DNA of 14,617 bases from UBA6164 sp045107135 (lineage in GTDB: Bacteria; Patescibacteriota; Gracilibacteria; BD1-5; UBA6164): contig JASFZI010000091.1 of the NCBI GenBank assembly GCA_045107135.1, positions 1 through 14,617 of the forward strand, read 5' to 3'. Under the pieces are notes generated by a model. That model did no database searches and was not told the origin of the DNA. It saw only the letters and a list, made by a program, of their open reading frames with translations. Position 1 is the first letter of the stretch; every line of letters starts with the position of its first letter. Shown piece after piece: positions 7,784 to 14,617 of the stretch. Position numbers and translations under genes: made by a program.

Positions 7784-8227
7784 ATGAAAACAAAAAAAAT
7801 ATGTTTGTTAGTATGTATACTCTTTGTTATTGCTACAACTAATGGTTGTGTAAACAAATCACTTAGTGGGGCAGCAATAGGTGCAGGAGCTGGTGCTTTA
7901 ATAGGACAAGCTATTGGTTAAAATACTGCAGGAACATTGATTGGCGCGGCAATAGGAAGCCTCTTTGGCTATATTTTTGGTAATGAAATGGATAAGTATG
8001 ATATGCAGCAAATTAACAATGCATATGAATACAATCCTATCAATACAACAAGTAGTTGGATAAATCCAGATTCAAAAAATAAAGTTTCTGTAACTCCAAG
8101 AAGAACTTATGTTGAGAATCAAAAATACTGCAGAGATGCTGAGATACGCGCAATAATTGATGGTAAATCTGAAAAGGTGTACCAGAAAGCATGTCGAAAT
8201 AATCAAGGGATTTGGATTCTTGAGTAA
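7784..8227 (+). pseudogene. 17-kDa surface-antigen (RT0821/Lpp0805-type, glycine zipper) lipoprotein gene with in-frame TAA
   Basis: The reading frame encodes 147 residues but is broken by TAA at codon 46 (7919-7921). The first part has a basic start, hydrophobic signal and a Cys22 lipobox-like TNGC (atypical Thr at -3), followed by a glycine zipper (AAIGAGAGALIGQAIG). After the TAA the zipper simply continues (NTAGTLIGAAIGSLFGYIFG). The C-terminal region (YCRDAEIRAIIDGKSEKVY, then ACRNNQGIW) resembles the surface antigens of Rickettsia and Legionella. Frame and homology are intact across the stop, so a single nonsense change (for example AAA to TAA) is likely. Unlike all neighbours it uses no TGA for Gly (only GGN), has a strong Shine-Dalgarno AGGAG at the right distance, and is less AT-biased. 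These are signs of transfer from a proteobacterium. Translation restart, readthrough or a sequencing error are alternatives. Confidence 0.8.
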
Positions 8228-8265
8228 ATTTGCTCAATAATACTATAAACCCTTATAACCAAAAA

Positions 8266-8297
8266 GGCTGATGAATTTAATATTTATCAGCCCTTTT
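8266..8297 (+). terminator. Terminator of the lipoprotein cassette
   Basis: The stem GGCTGAT (8266-8272) / ATCAGCC (8286-8292) with a 13-base loop is followed by CTTTTATAT. It is more GC-rich than the native terminators of the window. It closes the cassette 38 bases after the stop codon. Confidence 0.75.
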
Positions 8298-8384
8298 ATA
8301 TCAGAATTTTTCTAAAAAACTATAAAATTATAATATAAGTTCAAAACAAAAATTTAATTTTTAATAAAAAATACATATATTAGA

Positions 8385-8390
8385 TATAAT
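8385..8390 (+). promoter_or_regulatory. Putative -10 box of the exonuclease gene
   Basis: TATAAT lies 21 bases before the ATG at 8412, giving a leader of about 15 bases. The -35 region is A/T only and not recognisable, so this is a weak call. Confidence 0.35.
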
Positions 8391-8411
8391 TATTTAATAA
8401 ATTTTAAAAAT

Positions 8412-9239
8412 ATGAACATTAATTCTAAAATATTATTCTTTGATACAGAAACAACCGGAATATTAAAAGATGAAAAATGAAATATTACTTCTAACTGAGA
8501 TTTGATCCAGTTAGCTTATAGAGAACTAGATTCTTGAGTAAAAACTGATGGAAATATGTTTTTTAATACAGATACTGAAATAGAAATTTGAGCAATAGCT
8601 GTACATAATATATATAAAAAATTATTAATTGAAAAAACCAACTGAGAATATATAAATGATAAAGATAGAGCTGAATTATCTAATGTCTTTAATGAAAATA
8701 TATTAGTAGCCCATAATTTAGATTTTGACTTAGATGTTTTAGATAATTCATGAATAAACTACTGAGACAAATTAATAGATACTTTAAAAGTTGCAAAAGT
8801 ATTATGGTCAGAATGAGTATTATTTAATAGTAATTGAAAAGAACCTGAATACGTAAACCAACAATACCTAAGATTTTTCTTTGAACTATATGAAATAACT
8901 GATTCAGATTGAAATAAAGAATGTACAACAGCACATGATGCCTTTTGAGATGTAGTCGTTTTAGAAAATATTTTTTATAAATTATTTGAAATAATTAAAA
9001 ACAAACTAAGTATAACAGATGACGAAGTAATAGAAAAAATGAAAGCTATGACTGCAAAAGAATTTATTCTTATAAAAACTATGAGAATATGAAAATATAG
9101 AGGTAAAACTTTTGAAGAAGTAGCAGATATTGATAGATGATACTTACAATGGATAGTTTGAGCAGACTTTACTCCTGATATAAAATATACATGCCAAGTT
9201 TGGTTAGGTGAAATTGAAGATGAAAAGTTTTTTAATTAA
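8412..9239 (+). CDS. DEDDh 3'-5' exonuclease with exonuclease X/DUF3820-like C-terminal domain
   Basis: The 275-residue protein has the complete DEDDh set. FFDTETTG (9-16) gives Asp11 and Glu13, HNLDFD (101-106) gives Asp106, and TAHDAFGD (173-180) gives His175 and Asp180. The fold is that of DnaQ/RNase T exonucleases, which use two metal ions to remove 3' nucleotides from DNA or RNA. A C-terminal segment (about 224-265; MRIGKYRGKTFEEVA then DRGYLQWIVG) resembles the small DUF3820/exonuclease X C-terminal domain thought to bind nucleic acid. An insertion of about 25 residues between the first two motifs (roughly 40-65) lengthens the core. In-frame TGA is read as Gly, for example in AHDAFGD and RIGKY. 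It stands alone between the alien cassette and a convergent protease gene. Repair or RNA processing are both possible. Confidence 0.88.
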
Positions 9240-9250
9240 TTAATTAATTT

Positions 9251-9288
9251 AAAAAAATCTAAAACAAATATTTGTTTTAGATTTTTTT
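9251..9288. terminator. Perfect 38-bp palindrome, bidirectional terminator
   Basis: Nineteen bases (A7, then TCTAAAACAAAT; 9251-9269) are followed directly by their exact reverse complement (9270-9288). Each arm ends in a run of seven A or T, so on either strand the hairpin ends in a U-run. It terminates the exonuclease transcript and the opposing PrsW transcript, whose TAA stop (9287-9289) overlaps the end of the palindrome. Confidence 0.88.
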
Positions 9289-10261
9289 ATTCCTCCTTAT
9301 AAAATATACTACTTACATATAAATAACCTCAAATAAAGTATATAAACATAACAAAACTAAATCATAAAGTCAATGCTACATCAAAAAATAAGTGAAGCAA
9401 TATACTTATTAATAATCAATAAGAAAATATTTTTAAATACGAAAAACTTAGATCATGATGTCTGTAAAGAAGTAATGCTTTAGAAAAATAATAAGCAACT
9501 ACCGAACTGGATAGTATATGCACTATTACTGAAAATGCTGACCTGAAAAAATATATTTTAAGTAATTCTCCATTTATTCAATATACAGAATAATAACTAT
9601 ATAAATATAACATATTTTCAATCAAACTAAACCCTAATGCTACAAAAATAGCATACAAAACTCAATCTTTAATAGACTTAATTTGTAATACACTAGATTG
9701 TAAAAAATTAAAATGTTTGCTTGTTTCCTCTATAAAAGCAACTAATATATAATAAAAAACTATAAGTCTAAAAGAATTAAATACTATATCTCCAAAAGCT
9801 ATTCCCTCAGAAATCACAAAATCAAATTTACTAAAGATAATATTTAACAAAAATATTACAATAGACAAAATAGCTATAAAAACCAAAAAGACTAGAATGT
9901 TTTTCAAATATATTTTTATGATTTCTCTAAATTTTGATACAAATCATCAAAATAGAAAAGAAAATAATACAATAACAAACAAGAATAAGCTCATTGATAA
10001 TCAAAACTCAAAACTAGTAAATAATGATTTAATTTCAGATACAAAATAAAATATATTTAAATATTTAAAATTTAGTATTTCTAATATATTATCCATATAT
10101 AATATTGGCACTACTGATAATCATCATCATATAACCCCAACTAAAAACCTTTTTTTATTCAAAGGGTTATCATCAATATATGAAAAAATATATGCCCAAA
10201 TAACAATTGGAAAAAATGAAATTAGTGCTAATATTATGTAAATGATTACTGTTTCTAACAT
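9287..10261 (-). CDS. PrsW-family intramembrane metalloprotease
   Basis: The 324-residue polytopic protein (about eight hydrophobic helices) contains the PrsW motifs in the expected order. These are EETSK (178-182; the EExxK motif), GFSLIEN (210-216; Glu215-Asn216), FRSAFSVIVH (239-248; Arg240 and His248) and LLHLFFD (288-294; HxxxD-like, His290 and Asp294). PrsW of Bacillus subtilis cleaves the anti-sigma factor RsiW at the membrane; the family is related to CAAX-type proteases. The protein here is longer than PrsW (about 220) because of an N-terminal extension with additional helices. Its gene follows a 62-residue membrane protein by 6 bases, and murA lies upstream of both, suggesting one transcript. 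The substrate is unknown and no sigma/anti-sigma pair lies in the window. TGA-Gly occurs in IGGG and in the helices. Confidence 0.85.
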
Positions 10262-10267
10262 ATTTTT

Positions 10268-10456
10268 TTATCTAAAGATTTTATAATTACCAAATTTCAC
10301 ATAATCTTCTTTTCATTTTCATCATTTCTTCTTAAAAAACACTAATATATTTACTCAAATAAATATAAATAATCCTCCAATGAAATAAGCTATTATTTCT
10401 GGAAATATTATTATTATTATTCAAAAAATTATTAATAATATTGGGAATATTTTCAT
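10268..10456 (-). CDS. Small two-helix membrane protein, DUF3096-like
   Basis: The 62-residue protein consists of two hydrophobic helices (about residues 4-22 and 26-41) joined by FPEIIAYFIGG, then a basic tail (KKKGGKGKED). The pattern of hydrophobic stretch, FPE/FPQ, YxIG and a second helix with GVN resembles the DUF3096 family of small membrane proteins of unknown function. It lies 20 bases after murA and 6 bases before prsW, so all three are probably cotranscribed. It is too short to be predicted under the standard code, where the first in-frame TGA ends it after 11 residues. Its start at the ATG has no Shine-Dalgarno, like its neighbours. Role unknown; a partner of the PrsW-type protease is possible from position alone. 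Confidence 0.7.
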
Positions 10457-10476
10457 AGGTTTGTTTTATTATTAAA

Positions 10477-11748
10477 TTAATCTAGTTTCAATTCATGCTC
10501 TTCTATATTTGCTCAAAGCTTTTGTAATTTATCTACAAAATTTTCATATCATCTAAAAATATATTCTATATTTGTAATTTTTGTTTCTCAATCAGCAATC
10601 AACCCAGCAATAACTACAGCAGCTCATGCTCTAAGATCCCATGACGTAACAGTTGCTCATCATTGTAAATCATTTGGTCAGTAAATAATAGCTTCATGAG
10701 GATTCAAAACAGTATATTTAGTTCACATTTTTTCTAATTCTACTAAAAAACTCAATCTTCATTCAAACAATACTTCATGGATTCTTGATTCTCACTTAGC
10801 TTGAGTTAATAATACTGAAAATGGTGATTGTAAATCAGTTGGAAAACCAGGGAAAATATTAGTTTGAATTTTTACAGCTTTTAATTTATCTGCTTTATAA
10901 ACTCTCAAAACATCATTTCATAAATCCTCTACTTTTACTCATGCCTCTTTTAATTTCTCAATATATGTAAACAGATCTTCTATTCTAGCATCAACTATAT
11001 CAATATAATCTTTTGAAGCTAACGCTCAGATAATCATATAAGTACCTGATTCTATATAATCAGCAACTACATCAAAAGTAAAGTTTGATTTTAATCAATA
11101 GACCCCTGTTATTATTATTTCATGATTATATCTAATTTTTATATCAGCTCATGCTTTTCTCAAAAAATCAATCAAATTCATTACATGTGGTTCTGTAGCA
11201 GAATTTTTGATAACAGTTTTTCCATCTCTTAAAACATTTGCAACTATTAAATTTTCAGTTGAACTTACTCAAAAACTAGCATTAAGCTCTTTTAAACCTG
11301 TTTTAAGTTTTCAGTCTAAAATAATATCTTCTCATTCACAATTTGATGTATATCATATAGCTTCTAATCAATTTAAATGAGCATCAATTGGTCTAGCTCA
11401 TATACTACATCATCCTGGAAATGGTATTTTTATATTACCAAAAAAATGAAGAAGTGGAGATAAAAGAAATATTGATGATCTTATCTTTTTAATTTTTTCG
11501 AAATTTAGATTTTCATTTGTTATTTTTGAAGAATCAAAGTGCAGAGAATCTCATTCCCATTCATATTTAACTCAGATTCATTCTAAAATATCTAAAAATG
11601 TATTCACATCTCATATTTTAGGTACCCTATTTAGGGTAACTCTTCAATTTACAAGTAAAGCAGCTCACAAAATAGGAAGTGCAGCATTTTTTGATCAACT
11701 AACCTTTACTGTTCAACTTAATTCACTTTTTCATTTAACTACAAGCAT
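10477..11748 (-). CDS. murA: UDP-N-acetylglucosamine 1-carboxyvinyltransferase
   Basis: MurA transfers enolpyruvate from PEP to UDP-GlcNAc, the first committed step of peptidoglycan synthesis, in the cytoplasm. The 423-residue protein matches the family length (about 420). It shows VSGSKNAALP (16-25; substrate-binding Lys20-Asn21), the active-site loop PGGCSIGARPIDAHL with Cys114 (the fosfomycin target position is Cys, not Asp), FPGFPTDLQS with the catalytic Asp, and LRAGAAVVIAG near the end. About 31 glycines are encoded by TGA, including the second Gly of PGGC. It is the first gene of a run with the small DUF3096-like gene and prsW. A TATAAT (minus strand 11787-11782) lies 33 bases before the ATG. 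No Shine-Dalgarno is visible. The gene is intact, so this reduced cell invests in its own cell wall. Confidence 0.96.
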
Positions 11749-11781
11749 TTATTTATTTTTAATAATATTTTAATATGCCTT

Positions 11782-11787
11782 ATTATA
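11782..11787 (-). promoter_or_regulatory. Putative -10 box of murA
   Basis: TATAAT on the minus strand 33 bases before the murA ATG; only a poor TTGCTT -35 (15-base spacing) accompanies it. It lies in the 67-base gap after the end of the decayed ATPase gene. Confidence 0.35.
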
Positions 11788-11795
11788 TATAATTT

Positions 11796-11809
11796 AATTT
11801 GAAAGCAAA
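11796..11809 (+). repeat. Left copy of a 14-bp near-direct repeat flanking the decayed ATPase
   Basis: AATTTGAAAGCAAA here and AATTTGAAAGTAAA at 12824-12837 differ at one base. They bracket the decayed ATPase (11816-12724) and could be an old target duplication or a duplicated promoter region. The A/T-rich composition makes chance similarity plausible. Confidence 0.3.
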
Positions 11810-11815
11810 ATAAAA

Positions 11816-12724
11816 TTACATATAGATACTACTTTCTAAATCAATAACATCTAATGAAAAATTATCATATGTATAAGTAAATAATTTATATTTTTTAGGA
11901 TTAAATCTATCTTTATTAACTTTTGCTTCATAAGCTTTTTTTTCTTTTTCAATAACAAAATCTACCTCATTTTTGTTTTGAGTTCTCCAAAACTTTATAT
12001 CAGTTGTTTTATAATTATTTAATAAATTTCTAAAAATTAAATTTTCAAATAATTCTCATTTATCTACTCTAATCTAAAATCAAAATTTTCAAAATTGCTA
12101 ATAAAATAATTTCTAAGTCATAAATCATAAAAATATACCTTCTGCATCTTTGTAAGTTCTTTTCTTATATTTTCATAAAAAGGTGATATTGTAGCTATAT
12201 GGAAAGATTTTTTCATAATATATATATACCTCTCAACAGTAACAGTATTAAGATTAATAGTATTTGAAATTTCATTAATATTTAATAAACTACCTACTTG
12301 ACTAGCTAATATTTTTAAAATAAAATAAAATAATATTTATCTTCATATTCAACTGATGCTTCCAAAATATCTTTTTGCTTAAAAATTAGATATTCTTCAA
12401 AACTTAAAGTATTTATATAAAAAAATCTTTTTTCTTCAAGCGAGTGAATCTTTAAAATTTTTATCAATATAAAAAGCTGAACTTCAAGTAATAATTAACT
12501 TTATAGTTCATTTATATTCATAAAAAATATATTTTAAAAAATTACTAGGATCCTTTAAATATTGTATTTCATCAATAAAAACTATTATTTGACTATCTGA
12601 TTTTCCATATTAGATTTTATTTCTTTTATTATAGTTGTTTTTCAAACCTGTCTTGCTCAAAGCAATAATAATTTTTTGTCATTATCTAAATATTTATTTC
12701 AGCCTCTACTAATTTTTTATACAT
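11816..12724 (-). pseudogene. Decayed AAA ATPase with DUF4143-type C-terminal domain
   Basis: Stitching the frames gives a recognisable DUF4143-family ATPase. The N-terminus is MYKKLVEAEIN, followed by Walker A LLGARQVGKTT (Gly from TGA), Walker B IVFIDEIQYLKD and LIITGSSAFY. A middle winged-helix-like part (LASQVGSLLNINEISNTI) follows, and then the C-terminal nuclease-like signature GELFENLIFRNLL and FWRTQNKNEVDFVIE, ending SSIYM. The frame breaks near 12690, 12605, 12425, 12325 and 12072, with TAA/TAG stops in the old frame, so UGA recoding does not rescue it. Most breaks look like 1-base losses in A/T runs. Summed length (about 300 residues) is shorter than the usual 380-400, suggesting internal deletion as well. 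Intact members are accessory ATPases of unclear role, often in multiple copies and linked to mobile or defence loci. The surrounding genes are intact, so this is true decay rather than poor sequence quality. Confidence 0.88.
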
Positions 12725-12823
12725 TTTAGATATTTTTAAAGTGTAAGTTTAATATTATCTAACTTATTAGATATTATTTTATTAAAAAATCAATTATATT
12801 ATTAATAACAACAAACATAATAT

Positions 12824-12837
12824 AATTTGAAAGTAAA
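12824..12837 (+). repeat. Right copy of a 14-bp near-direct repeat flanking the decayed ATPase
   Basis: Matches 13 of 14 bases of the copy at 11796-11809 and is in the same orientation. The stretch 12725-12849 between the decayed gene and the next terminator otherwise holds no gene that I can recognise. Confidence 0.3.
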
Positions 12838-12849
12838 TTTAGAAAAATA

Positions 12850-12895
12850 AAATAAATCTTCCTAACAAGTTTTAACTTATTAGAAAGATTTATTT
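12850..12895 (-). terminator. Terminator of the pilin/FISUMP surface-protein gene
   Basis: The arms AAATAAATCTT...(12850-12860) and ...AAGATTTATTT (12885-12895) form a long hairpin extending inward through CTAA/TTAG and AAGTT/AACTT. Two plus-strand C/A mismatches become G-U pairs in minus-strand RNA, so the structure fits a transcript from the minus strand. It is followed by TTATTTTTCT. It lies about 70 bases after the stop at 12965; that interval has nothing else. Confidence 0.75.
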
Positions 12896-12964
12896 TTTCA
12901 AAAACATAAAGAGAAAAAATTAAAATTTAGCTTTACATAATGGATATTATATTGTATTAAAAAT

Positions 12965-14617
12965 TTAATCTTTAACACATCTGACTGAAAATGCTCCAAA
13001 AGCTTTATTAAAACTACTACGATTAATTGAAGAATTACTCGTAGATAAATACCTTCCATATGCATATGTAGGATCAGAATGTAAAGTTGATGACCATAGA
13101 TAAGCGTAAAAAGCACGAGAACCAAAAACTCCATTATACCGACGTCCAGCTATTGGTAATTTAAGTGCTTGTATAATATTATTTGTAGTATCTTTTAACT
13201 TGTATCAATCCCAACCAAGTCAATCACAATTTGAAGAATAACAACTAACTCATCAATTTAAATAAGTTTCTAATTTATCCCATTCTGAATCACTAGATAA
13301 GTGCCATCAAATAGGACAAGCATTATTTTCTTGTACAGCATCTGCCCATAAATATGCTTTTCACCATATATTATCTACTCAATTATCTGCATTAAAAATA
13401 TTTTCTTTTGCTGTATTTGTAAGGTACGTAGAACTACAATTTGTAGTAGTTGTTGATCAAGCATAATCATAACAAGTTCAATTATATACATCTGCATTTG
13501 TAGTTATTCCTGTTATTCCTAGTACGCTATTACATCAAGCCCATCTATATGTAATTCAATCTAAAGTAAATACATAATCATCATTTGTACAATTTGTTCA
13601 TGGTATGTCTCTCCATTGACTTATAGGAGGTTCCGTTACTGTTAAAGTTTTTAATGCATTATCTCAACAATCTCATCATACTGGTGATATATCTGTTGTT
13701 CATACTGTTAAGGTAGTAATTGTATTTCATGATACTGTTGCAATTGATGTATTTGAACTTACGTAACTTGTTGGAGGAACGCTACAATTATTTGAAATAG
13801 TAACAGTTACTCATTGACTTACAGATGTTTCTGATAGTCCAAATGTTCATAATGCTGATTCTACCGTACTATTTTCTGTACTATCACCCAATACAATTGT
13901 ATCTGCTAAAGTTACCAAATCTTCTAATATTGTTATATTTAATATATATGCATAAATATCACCGTTTGCTAATTCTGAACCAGTATATGCATTTTGTATA
14001 GCAAGCATTACACTTTCTTTTTCTTCATCTAGTGAGTCTATGTTAATAGTTCATGTGTATACTGACAACTCTAATCATATTAATGCTCATGTATTGTAGT
14101 TTACATTTCATATATTTGGAATATTTGCTCATCTGTCTGTCACTTGTGATTTTATATTTGTATTATTTAATATCATTCATCATGTTGCGTCTTCTGATGT
14201 TATTATACTTGGTATTGGTACAATATGTGTTGGTGTTTTTATGAACACTCAGTTATATTCTCAATCTATTTTTGGAGTTACCGTAATAGAAGCCGCATTT
14301 GTTTGTGTTATATTGTTTAATGATAAATCTTATTCTAATAAACTAAGAATTTCATATTCGTTTTTATTATTTACTACTGAATATATATATGTTTTATTAG
14401 ATAATGGATCTATTGGTACTTCGTTTAGATTCCTTGATAATTGTGAAACTACTTTAGATCAAAAGTCTCATTGAAACCATAGTGTTTCTAATTCATATTC
14501 TATAATTTGACTATCATCTGGTAATGGATATTTACCTGCATTTAAGTGAAATAGCTCTAGTGATGTTTTCATATTTGATACATCAGATATTCTAACGGAA
14601 TCTCTTGATGAAGCACT
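12965..14617 (-). pseudogene. Large pilin-like surface protein with FISUMP/DUF1566-type C-terminus, in-frame TAA (5' end beyond window)
   Basis: With UGA=Gly the frame is open for 551 codons except for one TAA at 14330-14332. The part before it (14617-14333) is a prepilin spine without its leader: SASSRDSVRISDVSNMKTSL, LELFHLNAGKYPLP, then VPIDPLSNKTYIYSV. After the TAA the protein continues without a nearby start codon (DLSLNNITQTNAAS) through a beta-rich region with Ig-like repeats (SNTSIATVSGNTITTLTVG). It ends in a cysteine-rich module with NACPIGWHLSSDSEWDKLE (about 13270-13330), WSSTLHSD and the terminal GAFSVRCVKD, the hallmark of FISUMP/DUF1566 domains. These are predicted cell-surface adhesive proteins. 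The continuity suggests a nonsense change (for example CAA or GAA to TAA), decay, readthrough or a sequence error. A paralogous prepilin begins at 296. Confidence 0.78.

Noticed and set aside
7937..8227. Separate plus-strand gene beginning at a TTG
   Set aside because: It is the downstream half of the TAA-interrupted lipoprotein gene; the signal peptide, lipobox Cys and strong ribosome site belong to the ATG at 7784.
9234..9250. Tandem TTAA repeat (TTAATTAATTAATTAAT) after the exonuclease stop
   Set aside because: A simple A/T repeat of this length is expected in such AT-rich DNA, and the neighbouring palindrome explains the region.
12898..13134. Minus-strand reading frame of 78 residues overlapping the surface-protein 3' end
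   Set aside because: It is in another frame of the FISUMP region; the correct frame ends with the family-typical SVRCVKD at 12965.
14053..14474. Two plus-strand reading frames of 63 and 77 residues
   Set aside because: They lie opposite the long pilin/FISUMP frame and their hydrophobic or random-looking translations show no motif.
1..14617. CRISPR arrays, insertion sequences, rRNA or tRNA genes
   Set aside because: No regularly spaced repeats, transposase motifs, terminal inverted repeats of an element or conserved RNA gene sequences were seen on either strand.

Overview
The window is AT-rich bacterial DNA that reads correctly only if UGA is decoded as glycine (genetic code 25). Under the standard code nearly every gene breaks into short fragments. 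With UGA as Gly, long uninterrupted proteins appear in which UGA falls on invariant glycines, such as GHPDK, GAGDQG and GGGAFSGKD of MetK and the PGGC active-site loop of MurA. This places the organism in the Gracilibacteria/BD1-5 or Absconditabacteria/SR1 branch of the Patescibacteria (CPR). Every genuine stop codon found here is TAA, and native genes have A-rich leaders without a Shine-Dalgarno sequence.

Layout. 1-296 (-): 5' part of a type IV prepilin. 411-2628 (-): a pilus-assembly operon pilN-pilO-pilC with its own terminator. 2752-3216 (-): a small secreted VirB2/pilin-like two-helix membrane protein, divergent from a TraB/GumN-like membrane protein at 3327-4346 (+). 4365-6244 (-): the pair lemA plus a DUF3137 membrane protein. 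6323-7450 (-): metK, preceded by an S-box (SAM-I) riboswitch with its own terminator at 7471-7640. 7704-8292 (+): a self-contained alien-looking cassette (promoter-like sequence, strong SD, terminator) carrying a 17-kDa surface-antigen lipoprotein gene that uses no UGA-Gly and is broken by one in-frame TAA. 8412-9239 (+): a DEDDh exonuclease. 9287-11748 (-): murA, a small DUF3096-like membrane protein and a PrsW-type intramembrane protease. 11816-12724 (-): a decayed DUF4143-type AAA ATPase with about five frameshifts. 12965-14617 (-): the end of a large pilin-like surface protein with a FISUMP/DUF1566-type C-terminus, interrupted by one in-frame TAA and running off the window.

Most content concerns the cell envelope. 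PilN, PilO and PilC form the inner-membrane platform for type IV pili, and the prepilins at both window edges are likely substrates. MurA makes the first committed peptidoglycan precursor. PrsW, TraB-like, LemA and DUF3137 are membrane proteins of the kind linked to envelope stress or signalling. The retained MetK under riboswitch control indicates that the cell makes its own S-adenosylmethionine from imported or salvaged methionine. The alien lipoprotein, the decayed ATPase and the TAA-interrupted surface protein show gene gain and decay inside an otherwise compact genome. I saw no rRNA, tRNA, CRISPR array or transposase.
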